Source: Massilia frigida
GTDB taxonomy: Bacteria; Pseudomonadota; Gammaproteobacteria; Burkholderiales; Burkholderiaceae_D
Length of the DNA: 64,000 bases
Reading direction: 5' to 3'
Assembly: GCF_011682175.1 (NCBI RefSeq)
Contig: NZ_WHJG01000020.1
Span: 1 to 64,000 of the forward strand
The notes beneath the pieces are model-generated. The model worked only from the letters and a program-made list of their open reading frames with translations. It was not told where the DNA came from and did not search any database. The translations under genes were made by a program, and so were the position numbers. The first letter of the stretch is position 1, and every line of letters begins with the position of its first letter. Positions 36,025-43,816 of this stretch are shown piece after piece.

Positions 36025-37185
36025 TTACCGCCTCAACAGTTCAGCCGCCGCAATGGCGCAGCTTTTATTTTTACTTGTTCCAGCCCGTCCGTGAATGACG
36101 AAATACGGCCGCTCATTTCCGCAAGCACAGGATTCGCCGGGATACAGTGTCGCCATGTCGCCCATCAAGACACTCTGGGCAGGCACTGAGGTGATGTAGG
36201 GCGTGAGAAATTGCAGGAAGCCCGCTTCACCGAATTTCCTTGGTTTCAGGGTACGCACATCGCGGATGATCACCTGCGACCAGACGGGAACATGAAATTG
36301 GTGGTGTGCGCACTCCGCGTACGGGACGGCATGCTCGACCGAGCCGAAGCTGTCGCGGATACGCAGGTCGGGAATGCCAAGCTGCTCGTGAATGCGGGCG
36401 TACAGATCGTGTTTGGCGATCGCCTGGTCGGCATTGCCTTTCCATCCACCGCCGAGGAATACCAGCGAATCGGCGGAGAGTTTGAGCGGCGGCAAGCCCA
36501 GCTCGCGCATCCGCTTCAGTGTAAAAAACAGAAATGCCGGGAAACCGAAAATGCGTACTGGAAGACCTTCTGCGGCGTAGTGTTGCAGCTTTTCGATGCA
36601 ACCAAAAACATCGAACTCGTGCGACGCGCCGCCCGTCGCCGTTGTTGGCGCGCCGGTCCTGCGCAAAGCATAAAATGCCGATGCAACGGGTGCATACTTG
36701 CACAGGAAATTGTCGGTGTGGGCCGTTCCCAGTTGCGAATCCGATGCGGTTTCATACGAATACAGCAGATAGTTGGTCTTGACATCCGGCGTGTTCCAGC
36801 CAAAGTGCTCGAAGACCGCGTCGATCATCTTTTGCCCGGCGCTCAATGACCAGGCATCAAACGAGACTTGCGACTTTTGACCGGTCGTTCCGGAAGAAGT
36901 CAGGTGCAGCTTGATGTCATCGCGCGCAACCGAAAGAAGTTCGTGCGACTTGAAAAACGTCGCCGGAACAAAGGGGATGCTCGCCAGGTCATCGATCGAC
37001 GTCAGCGTGGCGGCATCAAATTGTTTCATTTCCAGCAATTTCCGATAAAATGGCGATTGCTCTTGGTGCCAGTTGATATTTTCCTTCATGGCATCGACAA
37101 ACATCGATTCCTGCGCGGCGGAGGAAGCGAAGGGATGGCGTTGTTCGCAAACGCCCTGGACCGCGTGCATAGTCTTGATATTCAT
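36025..37185 (-). CDS. LuxE-family acyl-protein synthetase
   Basis: 386 residues, full length for LuxE (PF04443). The adenylate-forming loop is LTSSGTTGQKSQ at 96-107; RDSFGSVEHAVPYAEC and MGDMATLYPGESCACG match the later conserved blocks. LuxE activates a fatty acid with ATP and carries it on a cysteine near the C-terminus before handing it to LuxC; C376 in KSCAIAAAELL is the likely acyl carrier here (inference). It overlaps the MFS stop by four bases and precedes the LuxC fusion by two. No luxA/luxB, luxD or ACP is nearby, so light production is not expected. Confidence 0.88.
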   Translation of the reverse strand: MNIKTMHAVQGVCEQRHPFASSAAQESMFVDAMKENINWHQEQSPFYRKLLEMKQFDAATLTSIDDLASIPFVPATFFKSHELLSVARDDIKLHLTSSGTTGQKSQVSFDAWSLSAGQKMIDAVFEHFGWNTPDVKTNYLLYSYETASDSQLGTAHTDNFLCKYAPVASAFYALRRTGAPTTATGGASHEFDVFGCIEKLQHYAAEGLPVRIFGFPAFLFFTLKRMRELGLPPLKLSADSLVFLGGGWKGNADQAIAKHDLYARIHEQLGIPDLRIRDSFGSVEHAVPYAECAHHQFHVPVWSQVIIRDVRTLKPRKFGEAGFLQFLTPYITSVPAQSVLMGDMATLYPGESCACGNERPYFVIHGRAGTSKNKSCAIAAAELLRR

Positions 37186-38396
37186 ATTTCCCTAAATTCC
37201 CGATAAAATGCGGTGGCCAGTGATATCGTCAACAACCCGAGCGCGAGACATATCGTCATTTTTGTCAAATCGATTTTTTCAATCAAGCTTCCCACCATCA
37301 ACATCGATATCGGCAAGGCGCCAATACTGATCGTATTGACCCAGCTCATGACCACGGGGACATCGGCTGGCGCGGGCCGCGATTGAAACAGCGTCAATAG
37401 CGACACATTGACGACGGCCAGTGCCAGCCCCAAGCCAGCCAGTGCCAGGCAAGCCAATACGGGATTGTGGTTCAAGCCAAAGAAAAGGTAGAGCAGGGAC
37501 ACGGCGCTCAAGCCGGCGATCGCCCGCTTGCCCCTTTTGAGCGGAAATTCCGCGACCGAAAGCAACAAACTTCCCGCCACCATCCCGATGCCGATCGACA
37601 CCTCGAAGGCGGCCAGCATGGCAAGATTGCCGGCGAATCGGGTCTGGACAAACAAGGGGAGCAAGGCCATCAAGGGTGTCAGCGCAAGATTCATCAGGAA
37701 AAATGCCGACAACATGAAGCGTATCAAGGGATCGGCAAACATCGACCGCCCGGGTATCGCTGGCGCCATGTCGGCATTCGCCGGCTCCGATTCGACCGTT
37801 TCCGGATCAGCAGGATCGAGCCGGATTCCCCCTTCCAGCCCTGCCGCCAGCAAATAGCTAAGCCCATTCAATACAAGCAGACCCGACAAACCAAGCCAAG
37901 GATAGAGCAGCGCGGAAATCGCTGGCCCAACTACCGTCCCCAGGGAAAAGCAGGAATCGACCATGGCGGTCAACTGTGGGACCAATTCCTTTTTTGGCAT
38001 GAGCCCGGGCAGCGTAAAGACAGCGATATTGAACAGCGCGCCAAGCAAATTTGAAACAAACGTCAGGATAAATAGCGTGGTCAGCGAATGGTGCTTGAAA
38101 TAGGCGAGCCACAACAGTCCGACCAGCAAGAAGATGATGCCCCTTAATACGTCGGTGTGTATCAGTGTCCTCAGGACGCCGATTCTTTGCACCAGCTTGC
38201 CCCCACTGCTGGCCAGCAACAGATGGGGAAGCGCGCCTATCGCCAGGAACCACGGTATCATTTGTATGGATTGCTCCTGCGAAATAACCCAGACCAGGCC
38301 GAGGGTCATCATCTTGTCGCAGATTTGTGAAATGAATTGCCCGACGAAAAGCCGGGATGAATTCTGGTCCTTGAATACTGCCATTGAAAATTTCAT
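37182..38396 (-). CDS. MFS efflux transporter (EntS-like, MFS_3)
   Basis: 404 residues, about 12 hydrophobic segments, consistent with a complete major-facilitator exporter. The N-terminal FKDQNSSRLFVGQFISQICDKMMTLGLVWVIS and a central acidic loop (LDPADPETVESEPANADMA) resemble the DHA3/EntS group that exports siderophores and other biosynthetic products. It lies 10 bases after the GNAT gene and overlaps the LuxE start, so it is an integral part of the operon and probably exports the product. Start at 38396 (ATG) fits the first helix. Substrate unknown. Confidence 0.88.
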   Translation of the reverse strand: MKFSMAVFKDQNSSRLFVGQFISQICDKMMTLGLVWVISQEQSIQMIPWFLAIGALPHLLLASSGGKLVQRIGVLRTLIHTDVLRGIIFLLVGLLWLAYFKHHSLTTLFILTFVSNLLGALFNIAVFTLPGLMPKKELVPQLTAMVDSCFSLGTVVGPAISALLYPWLGLSGLLVLNGLSYLLAAGLEGGIRLDPADPETVESEPANADMAPAIPGRSMFADPLIRFMLSAFFLMNLALTPLMALLPLFVQTRFAGNLAMLAAFEVSIGIGMVAGSLLLSVAEFPLKRGKRAIAGLSAVSLLYLFFGLNHNPVLACLALAGLGLALAVVNVSLLTLFQSRPAPADVPVVMSWVNTISIGALPISMLMVGSLIEKIDLTKMTICLALGLLTISLATAFYREFREI

Positions 38397-38406
38397 GATA
38401 ATCCTG

Positions 38407-39567
38407 TCACGCTGCGCACGCCGGTTCCGGCTCCAGCGAATTTTTTTTCCAGAGTTGCAGATACTGGTTCAAATATTCGCGATTAATTCCCTCCAGGCGG
38501 ATATTTCTGAAATTCAGTATTTCATAAGATCGGCTGAAGATGACGAAATCATAGCGCTGCGCGCCAATCAAATGCATGGCGGGGAAATAGGCGCAGGGAA
38601 TGAAACCGGCTTGCATTGCGATTTCTATTTTCTCCGACTCATCGGCGCGAATAATGAATTCGATATAGCGCACACCCAGGTCTTGCAAGATTACCGATGC
38701 CTTTTCCACGATATCGGCGAATCCTGCATTGCACGAATCGTGAATGCCGATCAACACGCAATGTTTGTCCGTCTCTGAAAAATAACAGAAAACCTCCACG
38801 TCCTGATCGGCCGAGCTGATCAGCAGATTGGGTTCTTGAAACGGGAAAAAAGTATGGTGGTCTTGCGCCACCAGCGTGTTCTTGCCCTCGTCAAAACGGC
38901 GCTTGGTCAGGCGCGGTGCATGGATCAATTCGAGTTCCAGCGCGGAGCGTGCGCGCGAGAAATTTTCGGCGCTGGCATGGGGAATCCAATCGTCGGGAAT
39001 CGCGGGCAAGCCGCATTCGCGCCGGACTATTTCAAAAAGGGGACGCAGGCGTGGATGCAGGGCAAAATCGGTAAAGCGCGACTCGATCGCGCTTTTCGTA
39101 AATAATGCAGTCAGGCAATGCGTTTCATACCCACTCGTCTTGTGAACATTTGGGAAAATTCCCAGTTTTCGGTAGCCCAGATTCGCCGTCAATTTTTGCG
39201 GTGCCGAAGAAACCGTTCTGGTTGTGGCGTAGACGACTTCGACATGTGCGATGGCGCGCAATTGCGCATAGCCGAATTCCATCATCCGTTCCGTCAAATT
39301 CTGTCCGCGACAGTCATTTTCAATGACTGCGCCAAAGACTTTGGCAAACCCAGTGAGCGTGTGCTGATAGACAACGGAACCAACAATTCGGTCATCGATG
39401 GACGCCACAATCCAGTAATAGTCATCCCGCCCGAGCGCAGCGCGCAGTCGCGCCGTCTCCGACATCATTGGATCACTGTAATCACCTTGGTAGACGCTCT
39501 GGTAGAGGTCGACGATCTGAGCGGCATCTCGTGGAATGGCTTTTCTTAAGGTAATATCTTTTTTCAT
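38407..39567 (-). CDS. GNAT-family acyltransferase (first gene of LuxC/LuxE-type operon)
   Basis: 386 residues, about twice a single GNAT domain. The N-terminal domain (about 5-150) has VASIDDRIVGSVVYQH, then FGAVIENDCRGQNLTERMMEFG, where the acetyl-CoA loop RGQNLT stands for Q/RxxGxG/A, and ATTRTVSSAPQKLTANLGYRKLG. The C-terminal half (about 190-386) may be a second degenerate GNAT fold (IIRADESEKIEIAMQAGFIPCAYFP). It would acylate an amine using an acyl thioester, giving the operon an amide-forming step. ATG at 39567 has no Shine-Dalgarno sequence and sits in an AT-rich leader of about 72 bases. Confidence 0.82.
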   Translation of the reverse strand: MKKDITLRKAIPRDAAQIVDLYQSVYQGDYSDPMMSETARLRAALGRDDYYWIVASIDDRIVGSVVYQHTLTGFAKVFGAVIENDCRGQNLTERMMEFGYAQLRAIAHVEVVYATTRTVSSAPQKLTANLGYRKLGIFPNVHKTSGYETHCLTALFTKSAIESRFTDFALHPRLRPLFEIVRRECGLPAIPDDWIPHASAENFSRARSALELELIHAPRLTKRRFDEGKNTLVAQDHHTFFPFQEPNLLISSADQDVEVFCYFSETDKHCVLIGIHDSCNAGFADIVEKASVILQDLGVRYIEFIIRADESEKIEIAMQAGFIPCAYFPAMHLIGAQRYDFVIFSRSYEILNFRNIRLEGINREYLNQYLQLWKKNSLEPEPACAA

Positions 39568-39646
39568 AATATTATTTTTTTTGAAAGTGTATTATCTTAT
39601 TGGAATGGCGCCGTTTTATCGGCGTGCAAGTTAATCATGGCGCCGA

Positions 39647-39675
39647 ATTCTATATAAGGCAATATTGAAAGTCAA
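39647..39675 (-). promoter_or_regulatory. Sigma-70-type promoter of the LuxC/LuxE-type operon
   Basis: On the minus strand TTGACT (39675-39670), a 17-base spacer and TAGAAT (39652-39647), each 5/6 to consensus. Transcription would start near 39640. Two copies of atggcgccg on plus (39605-39613 and 39637-39645) lie in the untranslated leader and could be an operator. Confidence 0.6.
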
Positions 39676-40465
39676 GCAGGGAAATATAAAAGCCTGGTGG
39701 CGACGAAGAAAATATGAGGCCGGTGCCAAATGACTAGTCAAGGTGGACAACGAGATCAAGCGGAAAATTGTCATCAATTTGTAACGCAAATGCAATCAGC
39801 ATTAAATTTTCCACGGATCTGGTTTTTCTTGAAACAGCGAGAGCGACGCGTCGCCTCGCTCTGGCAAACCATTTGATACCTTGCCAGTCGATAAACGCGG
39901 CGGTCTCGACATAATGTGACGCTTTCATGACCGCCATGCAGCGCTTTGGGCGGCATGCTTTGGAGGCGAAGCGTTCACCTGACAAGGCTCCTGCTGGCGT
40001 CGTCGCCGTCATGTCAATGTTTTACGTCGCGCAGGCGTCTTCGGCACGTCAAATAAATTTGCGAACGACCGTACCAGATTGTGCGATTCTCGTTTCGATC
40101 CACCCGGCGGCGGGCCAACGCCGCCGGGCACAGACCATTCATCCCATACCAGGAGAGACACATGCGAGATATCCGGTTGTATCCGTAGCTGTTCGCGTCT
40201 CGCCATTCAACACATGATGCGGCATGGGTACCCGCGCGCCGGGCGTATTGACATCACGACGATGCACGCTTGCAGGCACGGACGGACTCGACTAGTCCAC
40301 CAATTTTTGCGGTCAAAGCCTGTCAGGCAGCGATGCAGACGTCGTTGAACAACCCATCTTGTGCCGGGCTAGGCAGCAGGCATTGCGAAAGGGCCAGCGC
40401 ACGCGATGCGCATCAGTTTAGGCGGATGAAAGCGCAAGCGGCGGCGTATTTACCAGGCTGACTAC
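39676..40465. other. 790-bp region without a supported gene
   Basis: A minus-strand open frame at 39734-40012 (92 codons) has no ribosome binding site and no recognised relatives; I do not call it. A near-perfect hairpin lies at 40103-40128 (CCCGGCGGCG, loop GGCCAA, CGCCGCCGGG) without a T tract. The base composition is more even than in flanking genes and changes around 40100, which fits an island boundary. Nothing else is visible. Confidence 0.5.
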
Positions 40466-40849
40466 TTAACGCAGCATCGCCCGCGCCCGGTCCAGCAGGC
40501 CGCCGATTCCCACGCCTACGCTGTAGGCGACCAGGTCGCGCCAGTCGAAGCCGCTGCCGAGGACCAGATGCCCCAGCTTGGTGGCGCGCACATGCCTGAT
40601 CCATGGCGCCTGGTACAACTGCAAGAACTCGACCGCGAATGCGGTGCCCAGCGCAAGCACGACCAGCGTGCCGGTTTTCGCGCGCGGCAGGCAAAACGCC
40701 CACAACAGGAACACCAGCAAGGCCCACAGCGCATCGCCGGGATAGTTTCCGAAGTAATGCGACAACACCGAGGGATATTTACGCGTCGCCATGCCGCACG
40801 CGACCACGATCACACATCCGGCGGCAATCCAGCGTCGGTCACGCACCAT
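40466..40849 (-). CDS. DUF2809-family membrane protein
   Basis: 127 residues from the ATG at 40849, five bases after AGGGTGG; a GTG three codons upstream is also open. Four hydrophobic segments, and the family hallmarks YFGNYPGDALWALLVFLLW, AVEFLQLYQAPWI and LGHLVLGSGFDWRDLVAYSVG. The Glu and Gln in VEFLQLYQ lie within the membrane. Function unknown. The start overlaps the end of the short secreted ORF at 40839-41072 on the same strand by about ten bases, so they may be coupled. Confidence 0.88.
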   Translation of the reverse strand: MVRDRRWIAAGCVIVVACGMATRKYPSVLSHYFGNYPGDALWALLVFLLWAFCLPRAKTGTLVVLALGTAFAVEFLQLYQAPWIRHVRATKLGHLVLGSGFDWRDLVAYSVGVGIGGLLDRARAMLR

Positions 40850-41072
40850 CCTGGCCACCCTGTTTCTGCAAGAATTTTTCTATTTCAGCGAGGGTGCGCG
40901 CCTGGCGTTCCGCACTGCCGGCGTCGCCCATATCATTGTGGCGCACGTTGCCGATCGCGCCCGCGCTCAGGAAGACAAGCCGGCATGGCCATGCCGGCGC
41001 GACGGCCGCCACGGCGGCGCACGACAGCACGGAAGACAAGGCGCCGGCGGCGCACAATTTCAAAGCAAACAT
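40839..41072 (-). CDS. Short exported protein, possibly a truncated DUF3016-like gene
   Basis: 77 residues from the ATG at 41072, eight bases after AGGA; longer starts at 41108 and 41204 are open but lack a ribosome binding site. A signal-like segment (LCAAGALSSVLSCAAVAAVAPA) precedes NDMGDAGSAERQARTLAEIEKFLQKQ, which recalls the first helix of DUF3016 periplasmic proteins. Those proteins are about 170 residues, so this would be an N-terminal remnant. The call is weak. It overlaps the DUF2809 start. Confidence 0.4.
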   Translation of the reverse strand: MFALKLCAAGALSSVLSCAAVAAVAPAWPCRLVFLSAGAIGNVRHNDMGDAGSAERQARTLAEIEKFLQKQGGQDGA

Positions 41073-41202
41073 CCGGGCGATCCTGGTCTGAAAATCAAAG
41101 CCGTCCATGATACAAGAAAGCGCACCGCCCGGATGAGCGAATTGCCAGCCTTGCCCGCGCCGCCGTGTATCATCGGCGCTTTCTCTTTTGAATCGATTCC
41201 AC

Positions 41203-41469
41203 ATGCCCGCCTACATCTGGTCCTGTCTCGGCTGCGGAGCGGCGAATGCCCCCGGCGCATCCGTGTGCGCGCAGTGCACCTGCCCGGCGTGCGCCTCGAC
41301 CGCCCGGATAACGGCCTGTCGCGATGCGTGGCGTGCGCGGGGAGGCACCGTGCTTGCCGGCGCCGGCAAACTGCCGGAAGCCGGCGACAACGATGTCCCC
41401 AAGGCGCTGTGGCATGTCGCCTGCCGGACGCTTTGGCTGCTCCTGGGAAGTGGTTTCATGGCGGATTAG
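41203..41469 (+). CDS. Small zinc-ribbon-like protein
   Basis: 88 residues from the ATG at 41203. The N-terminus holds CLGCGAANAPGASVCAQC, two CxxC pairs spaced as in a RanBP2/rubredoxin-like zinc ribbon, followed by CPAC. The remainder has a hydrophobic C-terminal segment (CRTLWLLLGSGFMAD). Family not recognised; small ribbon proteins of this type are common in betaproteobacteria. It is divergent from the short exported ORF and convergent with the MerC-like gene. The ATG lacks an obvious ribosome binding site. Confidence 0.6.
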   Translation: MPAYIWSCLGCGAANAPGASVCAQCTCPACASTARITACRDAWRARGGTVLAGAGKLPEAGDNDVPKALWHVACRTLWLLLGSGFMAD

Positions 41470-41513
41470 GGCGTTATCCCGGCGCGTGCGGCGTGACGCC
41501 GGGCACCGGCAGG

Positions 41514-41921
41514 TCAGCAGCAGCCGGGCTGCTTGGCCAGCGTGCAGCCGGCGCAGAAGGAACGGTTTTTCAGGTGGGCGGCGAAGATGAACAGGCCGCC
41601 GATGCTGGTCAAGATGGCTTCGGCGCCGTGCCCGTAACGGGGTCCGGCAACCAGCACCGCCGCGCAGCAGCAGGCAAATCCGCAAGCGCCCAGCGCGAGC
41701 ACGAGGGCGCGCCGGTGCTGGCGAAAGCCGGCCACCAGGGCAACCAGCGCCGGCAGCGCGACCAGGATCAGCAGCCAGGCATGCAGGCCATCGTCATGCG
41801 GGAACCAGTTCATCAGGGGAAACACGGCCAGCAGCAGCGGCGGGCCGAGGCAGTGCAACAAACACAGTGCGGCCGCCGTCATCCCGGCGTAGTCCGCCAC
41901 TCCAATTACTCGTTTTATCAT
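41514..41921 (-). CDS. MerC-domain membrane protein
   Basis: 135 residues from the ATG at 41921. Four hydrophobic segments and the MerC signature AALCLLHCLGPPLLL, with a cysteine pair in helix 1, plus ACGFACCCAAVL in a later helix and a cysteine-rich tail (SFCAGCTLAKQPGCC). MerC transports Hg(II) in mer operons; chromosomal MerC-domain proteins outside mer operons are often linked to zinc or other metal homeostasis. No other mer gene is here. Two palindromes lie just upstream and suggest metal-responsive control. The longer frame upstream covers those palindromes and is not used. Confidence 0.88.
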   Translation of the reverse strand: MIKRVIGVADYAGMTAAALCLLHCLGPPLLLAVFPLMNWFPHDDGLHAWLLILVALPALVALVAGFRQHRRALVLALGACGFACCCAAVLVAGPRYGHGAEAILTSIGGLFIFAAHLKNRSFCAGCTLAKQPGCC

Positions 41922-41951
41922 CGCCCTGACCAGACTTGCGCTATCGCTTGG

Positions 41952-42021
41952 TGCAACTGTGTTGCAAAACGCGATGATAGCCCAAGCCGGGCGCAAATGC
42001 AACCGGATTGCATATGCGCCC
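41952..42021. promoter_or_regulatory. Two palindromes upstream of the MerC-like gene
   Basis: First: TGCAAC-TGT-GTTGCA, 41952-41966, a perfect 6-bp inverted repeat 31 bases before the start codon, in operator position. Second: 14-base arms at 41989-42002 and 42008-42021 (GGGCGCAAATGCAA and its complement with one mismatch), five-base loop. Both contain TTGCA/TGCAA half-sites. The second could also serve as terminator for the Sel1 gene region. Confidence 0.5.
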
Positions 42022-42061
42022 GGCCCGGCGCGCGCCGGCATCGCGCGTTAGTCCACGCCGC

Positions 42062-43249
42062 TCAGGAGCGGCCGGCGGTCCTGCGGTTGACGATCCACTC
42101 GCCTAGCGGCGCATCGCTGTCGCAAGGCGTATTGGCATTGTTGGCCGCTTCCTGCAGGCGGTTGGCCTGCCCCGCGTTCTTGGCCACGCCATCGCCGTGA
42201 CGCAGCGCTTGCGCGTAACGGCAGCGCCCGAGCGGATGGCCGGCATCAGCGGCTGTCTTGTACAGGTCCGCGGCCGCCGTTTTGTTGGAGCGCACGCCCC
42301 AGCCCTTGAAGGTCATGTCGGCCAGGTTGACCGTGCCTTGCGGATTGCCGCCGTCGTGGGCTTGCTTGAACAGGGCCACGGCCTTTTTCTGGTCCTTCGG
42401 CACGCCTTCGCCGTAGCGGTAGGCGCTGCCGAGGTTGTTCAATGCCATCGGGTCTCCCTGCGTGGCGGCGCGCTGGTACAAGGCGGCGGCCTTGCGCTTG
42501 TCGACCTTGACGCCGAAGCCCAGGCTGTACATCACGCCCAGGTTGTACAGTGCATCGGCATCGTTGCCGGCGGCGGCAGGTTCCAGCCACTGGCGCGCCC
42601 TGGCGTAATCGCGCTCCTTGTCGCCACCCTGCAGATACATCTTGCCCAGCTGGGACTGCGCGGGCACCAGCGCCGCCGGGCCGCTGGCCGCGTCGGTCAA
42701 CAGCGTCATGGCGCCGGCGCGGTCCTGCGGCACGCCCACGCCCGATGCCAGCGCCAACCCGGCATTGAACGCGCAGCGCTTGTCGCCCAGCGCGGCGCAT
42801 TTGCGCCAGTAGGCCACGGCCTTGGCCGAATCCTTGCCCACGCCATCGCCCTTGTTATAGCGCTGGCCGAGCTGGAACTGGGCTTCCGGATAATTGGCAT
42901 CGGCCGCCTTGTGCAGCCAGGTCAGCGCCTTGGCCACGTTGGGTGCGCCGGTGTCGCCATCGCTCTCCATCACGCTGATGTTGAACTGCGACTCGCCGAA
43001 GCCTTGCTCGGCGATGCCCAGCCATTCGGAATACGCCAGCGCCTTGTTGCCCGCCTGATAGGCCTTGAACGCGCGTTCGCGCCGCAGTTCGCCTTCCGGG
43101 GTCAATTTGCCATTGGCGACCAGGCTGCCCGGGGCCGCGCTGGCGCCGGGCGATGCCGCATCCGCCGTTCCGGGTTCCTGGGTGGCGCAGGCTGAGAGCG
43201 CCAGCGCGGCGATCAGGGCGCACGCATAGCGGCTGGAGAGGTGTTTCAT
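42062..43249 (-). CDS. Sel1-repeat lipoprotein
   Basis: 395 residues from the ATG at 43249. Type II signal peptide with lipobox ALSAC (cysteine near residue 20). After a low-complexity linker, seven or so Sel1-like repeats of about 36 residues run from about 85 to 370 (for example EAQFQLGQRYNKGDGVGKDSAKAVAYWRKCAALGD and ALYNLGVMYSLGFGVKVDKRKAAALYQRAATQGD). They form an alpha solenoid that scaffolds protein contacts in the periplasm or outer membrane. Partners unknown. Its upstream 250 bases separate it from the EF-G leader on the other strand. Confidence 0.92.
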   Translation of the reverse strand: MKHLSSRYACALIAALALSACATQEPGTADAASPGASAAPGSLVANGKLTPEGELRRERAFKAYQAGNKALAYSEWLGIAEQGFGESQFNISVMESDGDTGAPNVAKALTWLHKAADANYPEAQFQLGQRYNKGDGVGKDSAKAVAYWRKCAALGDKRCAFNAGLALASGVGVPQDRAGAMTLLTDAASGPAALVPAQSQLGKMYLQGGDKERDYARARQWLEPAAAGNDADALYNLGVMYSLGFGVKVDKRKAAALYQRAATQGDPMALNNLGSAYRYGEGVPKDQKKAVALFKQAHDGGNPQGTVNLADMTFKGWGVRSNKTAAADLYKTAADAGHPLGRCRYAQALRHGDGVAKNAGQANRLQEAANNANTPCDSDAPLGEWIVNRRTAGRS

Positions 43250-43465
43250 AGTCAAATTCCTGCTGTGTTTTGCGATGTTGTCGGACACTCGCGCGGCATG
43301 TGCGCGCCAGCGTAAATAGTGATTGTGCAACTGAGCAGCATTTTCACACCAGAGCACGTAGAAATGTTGGTCATATTCAATGTTTTGACAAAAATACCGA
43401 TCCCGGCATGCTGGCGACGGGCGGGAAAGCGCTTTCGCGTGACGAATCAACAACAAAATCAGTCC

Positions 43466-43494
43466 TTGACATTTCTCAAACGGGGTAATAAGCT
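43466..43494 (+). promoter_or_regulatory. Candidate promoter of the EF-G paralogue leader
   Basis: TTGACA at 43466-43471 (perfect -35) and TAAGCT at 43489-43494 with 17 bases between. The -10 is weak; TAATAA at 43486 is closer to consensus but only 14 bases away. Transcription near 43501 would make the next ORF almost leaderless. Confidence 0.45.
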
Positions 43495-43501
43495 TGCGGC
43501 C

Positions 43502-43588
43502 ATGAACTCAATGGACATCCTCTTTTTTACCTTCGCCTTCCCGGCACGTTGCTCACAACGTCCCGGGCCGCGACAGTGCGCCCCTTGA
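43502..43588 (+). CDS. Candidate leader peptide (28 residues) of the EF-G paralogue
   Basis: A complete short ORF, MNSMDILFFTFAFPARCSQR followed by PGPRQCAP, ends 23 bases before a strong terminator hairpin. The early part is rich in Phe (LFFTFAF), as in attenuator peptides such as PheL, and the end is Pro/Arg-rich, a kind of sequence on which ribosomes pause. GGGCC at 43565-43569 inside it can pair with GGCCC of the terminator stem, an antiterminator geometry. It has no Shine-Dalgarno sequence and would depend on a near-leaderless start. Translation is not proven. Confidence 0.45.
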   Translation: MNSMDILFFTFAFPARCSQRPGPRQCAP

Positions 43589-43611
43589 TTCGCTCTTGAC
43601 GAGCACCCATC

Positions 43612-43638
43612 AAAAAAGGCCCACTTCGGGCCTTTTTT
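43612..43638 (+). terminator. Rho-independent terminator (attenuator candidate)
   Basis: AAAAAAGGCCC at 43612-43622, loop ACTTC, GGGCCTTTTTT at 43628-43638, then GTTTTT. A textbook intrinsic terminator placed between the 28-codon ORF and the EF-G paralogue, 178 bases before its start, so it would block the gene unless disrupted. It can also end minus-strand transcription. Confidence 0.85.
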
Positions 43639-43698
43639 GTTTTTGCAGTTCCGCTTTTCCATACCCACACTCAGTAGTTGCTTAGGAGCACATATATC

Positions 43699-43737
43699 AT
43701 GAAGTCAGCCGATGTAGAACGCGCGCGGGATCACTGA
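43699..43737 (+). CDS. Candidate second leader peptide (12 residues)
   Basis: ATG-to-TGA ORF encoding [12 protein letters not shown], with AGGAG at 43684-43688 ten bases before the ATG, the best ribosome binding site in this leader. It ends 79 bases before the EF-G start. A nested stem-loop follows (outer GTGGT 43744-43748 with ACCAC 43783-43787; inner TTGTC 43768-43772 with GACAA 43778-43782) and could control access to the main start. Confidence 0.4.
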   Translation: MKSADVERARDH

Positions 43738-43816
43738 ACAAGGGTGGTCGCATGGCTCCCGCGGCGCTTGTCCCCAAGACAAACCACGACCGCCCGCTAT
43801 GCAAGAAAGCACCATC

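Noticed and set aside
32214..39567. Bioluminescence (lux) operon
   Set aside because: LuxC- and LuxE-type genes are present but luxA, luxB, luxD and luxG are absent, and PaaK-like, GNAT and MFS genes are not part of lux operons.
39734..40012. 92-codon minus-strand frame upstream of the LuxC/LuxE-type operon, considered as a missing carrier protein
   Set aside because: No DSL-type serine motif, no ribosome binding site, and basic composition; not an acyl carrier protein.
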